Source: Spodoptera frugiperda
Taxonomy: Eukaryota; Arthropoda; Insecta; Lepidoptera; Noctuidae
NCBI RefSeq assembly: GCF_023101765.2
Contig: NC_064212.1
Coordinates: forward strand, 8,866,001-8,930,000
Length of the DNA: 64,000 bases
Direction: 5' to 3'
Shown piece after piece: positions 46,843 to 57,668 of this stretch. How positions within the stretch are numbered: position 1 is the stretch's first letter; each line of letters starts with the position of its first letter. The notes under the pieces were generated by a model. The model saw only the letters and a list, made by a program, of their open reading frames with translations, searched no databases and was not told where the DNA came from. The position numbers were made by a program, and so were the translations under genes.

Positions 46843-49800
46843 ATGACGAAAAATGGGAGCAACACCACTACTTATGGCACCGAGGAGAAGCTATCGGTAT
46901 TTATGTTTATAATTTTGTTGTTAGTTATTGTTAATGAACATTGTGATTCAGCTGATTATTTAATCTCCCTAATTGCAATAAAAATTATTAATTCAGAACT
47001 AGGTACAGTTTAGCAATGTGGTTTATGTTTCATTCTATTATCAGTTTTTGTACGTGTGGCTGTGGTTGTATATGAGATAAATAAATAACAACACACTGTT
47101 AACTGAGTTAAAGTTAGATTTTATAAATGTCAGCATTTAAGGTCAATCTATAGTAGGATTTCCATGCTAATTTCAGACCCACTCGTCAGAAAACTATCAT
47201 AAGTTTATTTAATTTTCAATAATAATTTCTTAAGGCCAATGAAGCTAATGAGACACTCGATTTGGACGACTTGCTGCCTAAAATCGGAGAATTTGGCCTG
47301 TATCAGAAACTGCTGTTATGGCTCGTCTGTCTACCGGCCTGTCTACCGTGCGGTTTCTGTGCATTTAACCAGTTGTTCATGACAGACGTCCCCGACCACT
47401 GGTGCAGAGTCCCCGAACTGGAACTACTCAATCTAACACAAGAGCAGCGCAAACTAGTGTCGATTCCACGAAAGGTAATTTATTGGCGTAATTACAGATC
47501 AATTGTTTAAAATTCAGTTAAATACGAGACTTAAAATTCTCAAGGAATGTTTCTTATTTCAAAACTATAAAACATGATCTACGTATTGTTAATTACTATA
47601 CATAATTAAATTTCAGAATAATGTAACGTTTGAAAAATGTTCACGGTATGCTGTAAACTGGACGGAAATCATTCAGGTTGGTGGAACTATAGAAGTCAAT
47701 GAGAATTGGCCTACTGAACATTGCAGAGAAGGCTATGAATACGACACGTCAGAAGTGACTTCATCTGTTGTTATCGATGTAAGTCTCTAACATGTAACCT
47801 TCACAGCCCACAGATAGAAGAGATATTAAGATGTGTAAAATATTCGCAGCGGACAAGATAAGAATACGTATAGAACGTCGTCTTTATATGATTTGTGATT
47901 TCTTAAATTATTATCTTTCTTTCAGTTCGATTTAGTCTGCGAATACGATGTCTATCCAACTCTCGGTTTGGTTGCTTTAAATATTGGAGGACCAATAGGA
48001 GTGTACGCATTCGGACTTTTGAATGATAGAATAGGGCGCAAGAAATCATTTTTCATTTGTCTTAGCACACTACTCCTTGGAAGCCTAATGACTGCGTATG
48101 CTCACGAGTTCTGGTTTTGGATAATGGCGCGAGTTATCGTAGGACTCACTATTCCCGCCGTTTATCAGATACCCTTTATAATCTGTAAGTAAACATAATA
48201 AAGGCAATAAACAAATTAAATGCTTTAATGAACGAAGTATAAATACTAACAGTAATAATTACTTATTTACAGCGTTGGAATTAGCAGGTCCTAATTACAG
48301 ATCATTTGTCACAGTTATGACATGTGTATTTTACACACTGGGCTTGATTTTATTATCAGTGGTCACGTATTTGCTCCGGGACTGGAGGAGCCTTGCTTTA
48401 GCCACATCAGTGCCCTTCTTTTTCTATTATTTTTACTGGTTCGTTCTACCAGAATCCCCACGATGGTTACTTATGAGAGAAAGGCTTGAGGAGGCAAACA
48501 ATGTATTAAAAACTATCGCAAGAGTCAATGGAAAAGAATTACCAGAAGAATTTACTAATAAACTTCAGAAGCAAGTTATAGAGCAAAAGGAGAAAGGGGT
48601 AACTGAGGCGAAATCTGTGAGTGTGTTTGCTCTGTGTCGCACTCCAAATATGAGACTCAAGACGTTTTTGATAACTCTAAACTGGTGCGCGTCAGAGATG
48701 GTGTACGTAGGCCTCAGTTACTACGGGCCAGCTATAGGCGACAATCAATACATGAGCTTCTTCCTATCTTCAGCTGTCGAGATCCCGAGTTATCTCATCT
48801 GCTGGATACTAATGGATCGCATTGGAAGAAGATGGCCGTTATGTCTTTCAATGGTCATAAGTGGAATTTTTTGTATCGTTACGGTACTACTACCAAGTGG
48901 TAAGCAATAAAGAAATAACTTAGGCTGTATTAATCCTTGTAAATAATGACCTTGTATGTAAATGTATAGGATCGATGTGATTTTCCAGATGCTCGAACAG
49001 AAACCTTAATCCTCTATTTAATATCCAAGTGTTTTATATCTGCGTCCTTCTTGTTAATATATCCCTATGCCGGTGAATTGTACCCGACGGAACTGAGAGG
49101 CGTCGGTATTGGAACCTCGGCATACATTGGTGGCTTGGGTTTGATAATTATACCGTTTATAAATTACTTGGTAAGAAAATAATCAATAGCTATAGTAATT
49201 TGAAATGTAGGTTTAGTATCTAATTAATTCTTAGTTAAAAACTCATTTCAACCAACCACGGTCATAATTTTATTCTCTTCTACAGCCAAGTCGTCACAAA
49301 ACTGTTCATGCATTTGTAATTAGTTGCTCATTCATCTTAGCTTGTAGTATAATAGATCTCTTTCAAAACAATGCATCTATGTAAGTAGATTATTGGTACA
49401 ATACTAGTTATAGGTAAACATATCAGTAGAGTATACAATAGAATACTCATTATAGCATATTATTTATTAATGAATACTTAGTAATAAACATAACCACGTA
49501 ACGACATGCCAATATAAACTACGTACCTACCTACTCAGTTTATATTTTTATAGCATTAGTTGAGCGTCACCTGTGTATTCTATGTTCATAAAATGAATAC
49601 GAACCTACCTACCTAGCAAATAAATAAATGTTAATACCTATCCATATAATCCGTAATAGAATTGCACCTATGATTGACTGTGTCTCACGTTATGCTCGAC
49701 TAGTTTCAAGTCATGCTAGAAGCTCATACAGTACTATAGTAGCAGCGTGTCAATCACGCGTCTCGTGTCGCAGAATGCTACTCATGAATATGAGCCTCTA

Positions 49801-51319
49801 ACATGGGTTGAAACTAGTCGTTTGAATCACGAAAGTTATAACAAAATAAGTAAATTCATAAAGATATTTTTACATTATTGATTTATTGAGAAATGCATTC
49901 ATTGATGAAATGTCTACCTATCTTCTTATTTTTGCTGTAGCCCTTATCCCAGTTCTACGTTTCTTGAGGTCAGCACAACATCTCTTTTCTTTTTCTTTCT
50001 ATGTTATACTTATTATGAGTTACATTATTTTTACATTATTATTAGTCTTTTTTTTTTTGAGTTTGGATAATCATCCAATGACTTTTCTCGCCTTGGGCGA
50101 GGCGAGAGGGAGTGTCAGACTCTTACTGACTAAAAACCACCCCGTTCCTACTCCTGCTTTTCGAACCGGAGCCCCGGTAAACCCGCTAGGTAGTCCGCAG
50201 CTCCGGATCAGGCATCAGCCCTACTGGGCCCCATCTGTGGTGGTCACGGGTCTGGTTCTGTTCGGGCGGTGAGCTACCCTTGCTCGCCGTCCGCAGGCCC
50301 GCACTTACGGTGGCCGGAGATCGTCTCGCGATCCCCGACGCCCGGAGTGTCTCTCGCGACGGCTGGGGCGTGAGGAGGATTGTTCTCTCACGCGCCCCGC
50401 CTCCTCCTTAGCTAGCATGACTGCTTCGCAGAAGGAGGAGACGGCATCCCATTCCCCCTCGCTCCGCACCGTGGCTTGTACCAATGCCGGACGCGAGAGG
50501 TCACCGTCGCCGACCACATCCCTGAGGACACGGCGGTGCTCAGCCCATGCAGGGCATTCCACGACCGTATGCTCCACCGTGTCCTCCGGGCGGTCCTCGC
50601 AGTGATGACACCCGGGATTATTATTAGTCTAGCAACTTATTTCTGAATTTCATTACAGGGTTCAAGCAACTTAGTACTACCTCTAGTTGTAATGGGTGCG
50701 GTCTCAGTAGTGGGAGGTTTAAGTGCGCTTCGATTACCTGAAACCTTACATACCTCATTGCCTCAAACTGCCGAGGAAGGAGAAGAGTTTGGCAAAGATT
50801 GGACTTACGCGGACTGCTTGGCGTGTGGAGATCAAAGGTATACCTAACTCTGTTTACATAAACTAGGTATAAAGCAAAACAATATTCCCTTTAATGATTT
50901 TAGCTTCTAATCTAGCCACGGAATACAGTAGTTGTATTCGGTGAATCTACCTACCTAGAAAGAAGGATAATCTTATCAATTGGTCATACAATACAGTTTC
51001 AGATTCGAGTTTTAATCGCTTATTTCCCTGTAGTTTTGTTGGGTTTGTGAGACGCCTATCAGCCTATCCTATGTAGGTATGTATGTCCATTAGTAATTCA
51101 GACCGCATTGTTCTATTTGATTTCAGAAAAATGAATGATGCAGAATCATATGAGAATCTAGATCAGCTAGAACTAACTCAGGCACCGTTAGTTGAAGACG
51201 AAGTGCCAGAAATCCCTGAGATAAGGCGCAGTTCAATGCGCAAACTCGTGCGCCAAGCCAGCATCGTTGAAACTCAACGCGACATTGATGGCAACATAAA
51301 AATGACATACTGGTTTTAA
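46843..51319 (+). CDS. SLC22-type organic cation transporter
   Basis: I assemble 8 exons: 46843-46896, 47235-47474, 47617-47778, 47926-48184, 48273-48899, 48989-49170, 50659-50837 and 51127-51319. They join in frame to 1896 nt (631 aa). It should be a 12-helix plasma-membrane organic ion transporter. Marks are the N-terminal DLDDLLPKIGEFGLYQ (typical of SLC22), a long Cys-rich extracellular loop with N-glycosylation sites (NLT, NVT, NWT), the MFS loop NDRIGRKK after helix 2, LPESPRWLL before the large cytosolic loop, MDRIGRRWP after helix 8, GELYPTELRG and a closing LPETL. An acidic, then basic C-terminal tail of ~75 residues ends the protein. Poly(A) signal AATAAA lies at 51348. Insect relatives include carcinine/orct-type carriers; the substrate cannot be told from this sequence. 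Intron 6 carries a LINE insertion (50049-50616). Confidence 0.92.
49286..49380 (+). other. Candidate alternative exon in SLC22 intron 6
   Basis: A strong acceptor (ttctcttctacag) is followed by 95 bp open in the frame carried over from exon 6 (PSRHKTVHAFVIS..., partly hydrophobic) and then a consensus donor, gtaagt. Because 95 is not a multiple of 3, inclusion would shift exon 7 and stop after a few codons. It may be a regulated poison exon, an alternative C-terminus or chance. Confidence 0.35.
50049..50616 (-). mobile_element. 5'-truncated R1-like LINE
   Basis: The insert is bounded by a perfect 14-bp duplication ATTATTATTAGTCT (50035-50048 and 50617-50630), with a poly(A) run (T-run at 50049-50058) at the minus-strand 3' end. 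The minus strand encodes the ORF2 C-terminus (GCHHCEDRPEDTVEHTVVEC, the CCHC finger of R1-clade elements, then a Glu/Arg-rich tail to 50305). The 3' UTR ends 'gtcattggatgattatcc'. The insert stops 42 bp before SLC22 exon 7. Confidence 0.9.
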
Positions 51320-51423
51320 ATTTTATTTTATTAGTATTGGAATTAAAAATAAACATGTTAAAGAATTTTATTGTAACGTTATTAGTTAGGCATACCTACC
51401 TTACTTTTAGGGGAGGGGGGAAT

Positions 51424-51456
51424 ATCATCCAATGAATTACCGCCTTGGGTGAGGCC
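51424..51456 (-). mobile_element. R1-like LINE tail, left part (split)
   Basis: 'tcatccaatgaattaccgcc..ggtgaggcc' is the first part of the R1-like tail. It is cut at 51456 by the Jockey/CR1-like LINE and continues at 59100-59155. Confidence 0.6.
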
Positions 51457-51850
51457 AAAGTCAAAGTCAAAAGTCAAAGCATTTATTTCAATTAATCCTA
51501 AATAAGGCACTTTTGAAACGTCAAATTGAATTGTCCGTCAGTCTGTCTGTCAGTGAAGCTAGGCGCTCGTTCCAAAGTGTAGCTTCGAATGGAGAAGAAC
51601 GAGCAAGAAACTCCATCGTTACTCTTTTAAAAAAGAAGTTTTTTACAATTTCTCTGATACACTATTTATCTATTGTATATACATATATGTAGGAACAATT
51701 TAACTACAATACGTCAAAACTAACGGGACAATAATACCAATTTGTAAAGAAAATAAAATAGCGGGTTATTTCAAACATAGTGCCCACATATGTACACTTA
51801 CAATTTTGAAATAATGCTTCTATACAAATAATAATAATATATAATTTAAT
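51457..51850 (-). mobile_element. 3' UTR end of the Jockey/CR1-like LINE
   Basis: Read on the minus strand this is a LINE 3' UTR ending in a short (TTTGACT)n repeat (51457-51480). It is separated from the coding part (57669-59099) by BEL/Pao copy 2, whose CTTTC duplication marks the join. The segment from about 51480 to 51640 resembles a repeat tail I recall from many Lepidopteran LINEs. Confidence 0.55.
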
Positions 51851-51855
51851 CTTTC

Positions 51856-52017
51856 TGTTATATCTATATTGTTTATGGTAAAAAAAAATAAAATAAAACA
51901 AATGTATTTGTCACTTGTGTCACCCCCGTTTGTCGTAAATAAACAGTCCTAAAGCAAACACGCATTTTAACTGACTCAATTCCTGCTAAGCAACCATCAA
52001 GCTTAATATCACAAACA
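51856..52017 (+). repeat. 5' LTR of BEL/Pao copy 2
   Basis: The LTR begins tgttatatctatattg and ends atatcacaaaca. It differs from the 3' LTR mainly in the A-rich tract, a C run and a few single bases. Confidence 0.92.
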
Positions 52018-52164
52018 TAGTGGTCACAATCGAGCCAGATTTACGAACCGAGCTAATTGCAAAAAACAAGTTATCGAAGATATCGGCCGGCCAACGAGAA
52101 CAATAGCGACATCGCATTCCGAAGGTCCGTCATTAATGAATGAATAGAAGCAAAAAAAGGTGCA

Positions 52165-55100
52165 ATGACTACTAAGGAGCTAATAAACGTTTTAGAAGAC
52201 ACAGCTGCTTTATTACAAAAAACGCAAGCAAACATTAAGAAATGTCCTAAAACCAGGCTGACAAAAGGTTACGTCGAGGCAAGAATAAAATGTATAGACG
52301 AATATTGGACAACATTCAGAGAATCTCATCAACAATTAGTCAAGATAACAACGAAAGAACAAAAACAAACGTTAAATTACTTCGTTAACGAGGATTTCTA
52401 TACTTATGAAGATTTATATCTTGGGTTATTAGCCGACTTACAAGACCTTTTGTCTACGATAAACGCATCGTCCCTACCCACATCATCGAAAAATAATTCA
52501 TTTACAAATACGACTAATGATCAACTCGTTAGGCTGCCGAGGATACAACTACCAAGATTTAGTGGGAATTATGAAGATTGGCCTACCTTTCAAGACTTAT
52601 TTATTTCATTAGTTCATGAAAACACGGCGATTAGTGATGTTCAAAAGTTACACTATTTGAAGAGTAGTGTCACTGGAGAGGCCGAGGTGTTATTGAAACC
52701 TATTCAAATAACTCAAAGTAATTATGAACAAGCATGGAGTGTTATCAAAACCAGATACGGTAATAAAAGATTGATTATCAATTCAGTTTTAAAGAAATTA
52801 TTTTCGCAAAGAAAAATAAATACTCAATCTGCAAATCAAATAAAGAGTTTATTGGACGTTACAACGGATTGCTTAAACAACTTACAAAACTTAAATATAA
52901 TTACGAGCTCTTGGGATCCTATAATCATTTTTATAGTGATTCAGAAAATGGACACAGAGACTCACAAAGAATGGGAACAAACCGTTTGTACAAATGAAGA
53001 CGATAAATTACCTACCTGGGATGACTTAAGACAGTTCATGCAATCAAAATACCGTACCTTAGAACTTGTAATGTCAACATCGGGCCTCCGTGAGAAGTCT
53101 ATCAAAGAGCGTTCACACTTTGTTACTGCTACAGCCTCAACTTCACCATCGTCGGGAGATAGAAAATGCGTGCTATGTAAAGAAAGCCATACCTTATGCC
53201 ACTGTAAGGAGTTCTGCAAACTGCAACCTGCTGAGAGAGCTGAATATGTTAAGTCAAACAAACTTTGCTTTAATTGTTTGGTACCAGGACATTCCGCTTA
53301 TCTGTGTAAATTGCGAGTCTCATGTCGTATATGCAGTCGACGTCATCACACTCTGCTACACCGATCTAAGGACGCTACTTCTTCGGTACAATCTGAGGAC
53401 ACTGAACAACCGAAAGTAGTACAACACGGAGTAGAAGAGAAGGAGGAATTAGTCAACACTACAATCGCGTCGCATCACAGTACCAAACTAAGCACAAGTC
53501 TAGCACTACTGGCCACGGCAACAGTTTTAGCAAGGAACGAACATAATCACACTGTTGTTCTACGTGCACTGGTAGACCAAGGTTCGCAGGCATCATTCAT
53601 TAGCGAGAAGGCGACACAACTACTTAAATTAACCAGGCGTACAGCAAGAGGAAGTATCATTGGAGTGGGATCTACAAAAACTAACGTCAATCACGTGGTA
53701 CAACTAAGGATTAGTTCTCGATTGCATTCAAGCTTCGAGATCAACATTGAAGCATACGTCATGAGTAAACAGTTAACCACAAAAATCCCTTCCAAAGCTG
53801 TTACTGTCACACATTGGCCACACCTAGAGGGACTCAACCTGGCTGATCCGGAGTATCACAAACCGGGTCCAATAGACTTGCTCCTTGGTGTTAAAGAGTA
53901 TGCACAAATCGTGCAGCAACAATTAATCAAAGGTCCTCCGGGTTCTCCATGTGCACAAGAAACAAACCTGGGATGGATTCTGTTTGGAGAAATCAATACC
54001 AGTGTAAGAGAAGAAAGTTTTCTGGTCCTTCATCAACAAATAGAAGTAGAAAACATGTTAAAATCCCTTTGGGAAATTGACACAGACAAGAAAAGAAAAT
54101 TAACAAGAGAAGAAAAGCTATGTGAAACTATATATGAAAAAAATCAGACAAGAACAAAAGAAGGAAGATATGTAGTAAGCTTACCATTTAAAACTGAAAA
54201 TCCCTTATCTCCTAATGGAAACACTAAAGAAATAGCAATAAAGAGACTACTACAGCTTGAAAGAAGATTCAGAAAAGAGCCTACACTAAAAGAAAACTAT
54301 CAAAAGGCCATGCAAGAATATATAAAATCAAACTACATGGAAGAAATACCTGAAAATGAAAGTAATAAAAACAAATCTGTGTACTTACCTCATCACGCAG
54401 TTGTCCGCGCTGACAGAGAAACTTCAAAGACACGTGTCGTATTTGATGCTTCGGCTAAAGGGTCGAATAACGTTTCTCTCAATGATGAGCTACTTGTAGG
54501 TCCTCAACTGCAAGACGACCTTAGAGATATTGTTATGCGATCGAGACTATATCGTGTCTGCTATGCCAGTAACATCCAGAAGATGTATCTTCAGGTTTTA
54601 CTACACAAACAAGACGCCGATACATATCATCGCCTTCTGTGGCGAGAAGAAGAATCAGATCCAATCAAAGAATACCGTATGCTTCGTGTTACTTTTGGTA
54701 CAGCTTCAGCACCCTATCTAGCAGTCAGAACTCTTCATCAAGTGGCTGACGATGAAGGTGAAAACCATCCAGAAGCCGTACGAGTTATCAAATCAGATTT
54801 TTATATGGATGATCTGATCTCAGGCGAGGATACAGCAGAGAAAGCTATACAGACAGCTCAAGAAGTGTCATCTATATTGCAAAAAGGTGGCTTCATATTA
54901 TCAAAATGGTCTTCGAATTCTATGGAGTTTATGCAATCTATAGAAGCCAATAAGAGAACAACACGAGTACACTTAGATTTAAAATTAGATGGAACTGTGC
55001 AAGCCCTAGGTTTGATCTGGAATCTAGGAACAGATCAATTTCAATATAAAATAAACTTACTTCCAGTGTCAGATAAAATTACAAAAAGAACAATCTTATC

Positions 55101-57099
55101 TGACATGCAGAAATTGTTCGATCCTCTGGGATGGATCGCTCCGAGTTTGATCTTGGCTAAAATGTTAATACAAAAGTTATGGTTGGAAAAGACTGGCTGG
55201 GACGACAAAATAAGTCAAAACCTGATTGACGAGTGGTTGACTATCCGTAAGGACTTTGAAGGAGTAAAAGAAGTACATATTGATCGATGGCTTGGCACAT
55301 TAACGAGTGAGGTAGACAAGATAGAAATTCATGGCTTCAGCGACGCTTCCACGCGAGCATACGCAGCAGTAGCTTACGTCCGAATAAAGATGCGGGATGG
55401 CTCAGTGTCAACAAAACTGCAAGCAGCTAAGACTAGAGTGGCACCGCTACGAACTGTGTCACTACCACGGTTGGAGTTATGTGGAGCGCTGTTACTGTCG
55501 AGATTGCTTAAGCAAATACAACAAGCCATGCGAATACCTACCGTAAACATCTATGCATGGACAGATTCAACCATCGTCCTTGCGTGGTTATCAGGCGATC
55601 CCCACAAATGGAAGACATTTGTAGCAAATCGGGTTGTAGAGATAGCTGAAAATGTAAATAACAACCGGTGGTTTCATGTCTCATCTGAAGATAATCCTGC
55701 AGACATTGGGTCACGGGGTATGTTAATAGTTGATCTAAAAAGGTCTAATTTGTGGTGGAAGGGTCCAGCTTGGCTCTCTGAAACAGAAATAACATTAAAA
55801 CAAGAATATGAATCTACTGATTTAGAAAGAAAAAGAGATACAATACAAGCAAATTTAAAAGTAAATATTGAAGAAGGCCTAACGTCACAGTTTAATGAGT
55901 TTACTAATTTACAAGAACTGATACAAGTAATAACATACTGTCGAAGATTTTTAAATTTTAAGAGAAGCTTAGAAAACTTGGAGAAGAACTTTACTACAAA
56001 GGAATTAGAAAAGTCACTTATGAAATGCATAGAATTAGTACAACAACAAGAATTTAAAGATGATATAGAAAGGATAAATTCAAATAAAGCATTAAAAGGA
56101 GAAAGTAAAATTAAAACATTAAATCCTTACCTTGACGAAGATGGTATCCTCAGGGTGGGCGGTCGACTTCGTAACGCGAATTTGGATGAGCAGGTTAAAC
56201 ATCCTGTTATATTAGGAAATAAGAACACTTTGGTGCCTTTGATTATCGCCGACGCACATGCTCGCACACTGCACGGTGGTGATCAACTTATGTTAAGTTA
56301 CATAAGCTCAAGGTATTGGATTGTACGAGCCAAGGCACTTATAAAATCCTGCATACACAAGTGTCTTATATGTGCTAGACTAAAAGCGAAATCAAGAACA
56401 CAATTAATGGGTGACCTACCTAAAGTGCGAGTCACTCCTGCTCGAGCTTTCCTACACACCGGAGTTGATTTTGCAGGCCCATTTAATATAAGCATGTCTA
56501 AAGGAAGAGGCATCAGAACTCAGAAGGCATACATCTGCGTATTCATATGTATGTCAACCAAGGCAATGCACCTTGAGTTGGTAAGCGATTTAACCTCTGA
56601 GGCCTTTATCGCTGCATTCAAGCGATTTGTTGCAAGAAGAGGAAAATGTAGTGATATATGGAGTGATCAGGGCCGAAACTTTGTTGGTGCCAACAAAGAA
56701 CTGATGGCTGCATGGAAAGACGCAAATCTGGTCTTCGAAGGTGTAATATCAAACACACTGGCACTGGAAGGAACACAATGGCATTACATACCAGCGTACT
56801 CACCGAACTTTGGAGGCTTGTGGGAGGCCGGCGTAAAATCAGTAAAACACCATTTGAAACGCATTCTGACCACCAATCTAACCTATGAAGAAATGACTAC
56901 GGTGTTGTGCCAGATTGAGGCTTGTCTCAATTCTAGGCCGTTGTGTCCTATCGATGATAAAGATCCAGACTGCATAGAAGTCCTTACACCTGGACACTTC
57001 CTTATTGGTGAAGCTCCTATCGTGGTACCGTCACCTAACTTCAAAAACATAAATATGCATTGCCTATCGCGGTGGCAATATACTCAAAAGTTGATTTGA
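52165..57099 (+). CDS. BEL/Pao gag-pol polyprotein, copy 2 (ends at a premature TGA)
   Basis: A continuous 1644-codon frame fuses gag and pol. Gag (about 1-320) has PRIQLPRFSGNYEDWPTF. Two zinc knuckles lie near 334-346 (CVLCKESHTLCHC) and 368-382 (CFNCLVPGHSAYLC). Then come protease DQGSQASF (about 470), reverse transcriptase FYMDDL (about 878), RNase H GFSDAST (about 1056), the integrase zinc domain HGGDQLMLSY (about 1370), SDQGRNFVG (about 1498) and NSRP. The TGA at 57097-57099 cuts off the last ~90 residues, which are still open downstream. Without that C-terminal domain the integrase is probably impaired, so this copy is likely not autonomous. Confidence 0.92.
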   Translation: MTTKELINVLEDTAALLQKTQANIKKCPKTRLTKGYVEARIKCIDEYWTTFRESHQQLVKITTKEQKQTLNYFVNEDFYTYEDLYLGLLADLQDLLSTINASSLPTSSKNNSFTNTTNDQLVRLPRIQLPRFSGNYEDWPTFQDLFISLVHENTAISDVQKLHYLKSSVTGEAEVLLKPIQITQSNYEQAWSVIKTRYGNKRLIINSVLKKLFSQRKINTQSANQIKSLLDVTTDCLNNLQNLNIITSSWDPIIIFIVIQKMDTETHKEWEQTVCTNEDDKLPTWDDLRQFMQSKYRTLELVMSTSGLREKSIKERSHFVTATASTSPSSGDRKCVLCKESHTLCHCKEFCKLQPAERAEYVKSNKLCFNCLVPGHSAYLCKLRVSCRICSRRHHTLLHRSKDATSSVQSEDTEQPKVVQHGVEEKEELVNTTIASHHSTKLSTSLALLATATVLARNEHNHTVVLRALVDQGSQASFISEKATQLLKLTRRTARGSIIGVGSTKTNVNHVVQLRISSRLHSSFEINIEAYVMSKQLTTKIPSKAVTVTHWPHLEGLNLADPEYHKPGPIDLLLGVKEYAQIVQQQLIKGPPGSPCAQETNLGWILFGEINTSVREESFLVLHQQIEVENMLKSLWEIDTDKKRKLTREEKLCETIYEKNQTRTKEGRYVVSLPFKTENPLSPNGNTKEIAIKRLLQLERRFRKEPTLKENYQKAMQEYIKSNYMEEIPENESNKNKSVYLPHHAVVRADRETSKTRVVFDASAKGSNNVSLNDELLVGPQLQDDLRDIVMRSRLYRVCYASNIQKMYLQVLLHKQDADTYHRLLWREEESDPIKEYRMLRVTFGTASAPYLAVRTLHQVADDEGENHPEAVRVIKSDFYMDDLISGEDTAEKAIQTAQEVSSILQKGGFILSKWSSNSMEFMQSIEANKRTTRVHLDLKLDGTVQALGLIWNLGTDQFQYKINLLPVSDKITKRTILSDMQKLFDPLGWIAPSLILAKMLIQKLWLEKTGWDDKISQNLIDEWLTIRKDFEGVKEVHIDRWLGTLTSEVDKIEIHGFSDASTRAYAAVAYVRIKMRDGSVSTKLQAAKTRVAPLRTVSLPRLELCGALLLSRLLKQIQQAMRIPTVNIYAWTDSTIVLAWLSGDPHKWKTFVANRVVEIAENVNNNRWFHVSSEDNPADIGSRGMLIVDLKRSNLWWKGPAWLSETEITLKQEYESTDLERKRDTIQANLKVNIEEGLTSQFNEFTNLQELIQVITYCRRFLNFKRSLENLEKNFTTKELEKSLMKCIELVQQQEFKDDIERINSNKALKGESKIKTLNPYLDEDGILRVGGRLRNANLDEQVKHPVILGNKNTLVPLIIADAHARTLHGGDQLMLSYISSRYWIVRAKALIKSCIHKCLICARLKAKSRTQLMGDLPKVRVTPARAFLHTGVDFAGPFNISMSKGRGIRTQKAYICVFICMSTKAMHLELVSDLTSEAFIAAFKRFVARRGKCSDIWSDQGRNFVGANKELMAAWKDANLVFEGVISNTLALEGTQWHYIPAYSPNFGGLWEAGVKSVKHHLKRILTTNLTYEEMTTVLCQIEACLNSRPLCPIDDKDPDCIEVLTPGHFLIGEAPIVVPSPNFKNINMHCLSRWQYTQKLI

Positions 57100-57366
57100 G
57101 ATTTCTGGCGACGTTGGCAACAAGAATACTTGACAAGATTACAACAACGTCCCATTTGGTTAAAGAAATCAGAAGAGTTCAAAATCGGTGATGTTGTCTT
57201 GATAAAGACCGACGGATTACCGCCAGGAAAGTTTTCCCTGGGTCGTGTGGTAGATAAGCATCCCGGAAAAGACGGCATTACTAGAGTCTATAGTATCAAA
57301 AGTGGCAACAGCGTAGTGAAGAGATGCTGTTCCAAGTTGTGCGCATTGCCAATTGAAAATGAATGA
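57100..57366 (+). pseudogene. Cut-off integrase C-terminus of copy 2
   Basis: This is in frame with the preceding gag-pol and open to a TGA at 57364-57366. It contains FKIGDVVLIKTDGLPPGKF, which matches the C-terminal (DUF5641-like) domain at the end of copy 1 pol (DIVILKEDNIPPSKW). Confidence 0.85.
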
Positions 57367-57503
57367 AGTTTATGCTAAATTTCACATAAAATACTCTTAA
57401 GACTATTATGATTAGTTTAATAAGTATAGTAATAGTAAATATCCATTTTAAGATTTCCTATTGTTATGTTTAGAAAAGAACTATGTCCTTTTGGTGGGCG
57501 GCA

Positions 57504-57663
57504 TGTTATATCTATATTGTTTATGGTAAAAAAAGAATAAATAAACAAAATGTATTTGTCACTTGTGTCACCCCGTTTGTCGTAAATAAAACTCCTAAAG
57601 CAAACACGCATTTTAACTGACTCAATTCCTGCTAAACAACCATCAAGCTTAATATCACAAACA
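57504..57663 (+). repeat. 3' LTR of BEL/Pao copy 2
   Basis: This is the partner of 51856-52017. Its last bases ...cacaaaca are followed directly by the CTTTC target duplication. Confidence 0.92.
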
Positions 57664-57668
57664 CTTTC

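Larger units (their letters stand above)
51856..57663 (+). mobile_element. BEL/Pao LTR retrotransposon, copy 2
   Basis: The 5808-bp element has a 5' LTR at 51856-52017 and a 3' LTR at 57504-57663 (162 and 160 bp, TG...CA), flanked by the duplication CTTTC (51851-51855 and 57664-57668). The LTRs differ at several sites, so it is older than copy 1. A TGG (52022) shortly after the 5' LTR may begin the primer-binding site. The polypurine tract ggtgggcggca precedes the 3' LTR and nearly matches copy 1. One long gag-pol frame carries a single in-frame stop near its end. Confidence 0.93.
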
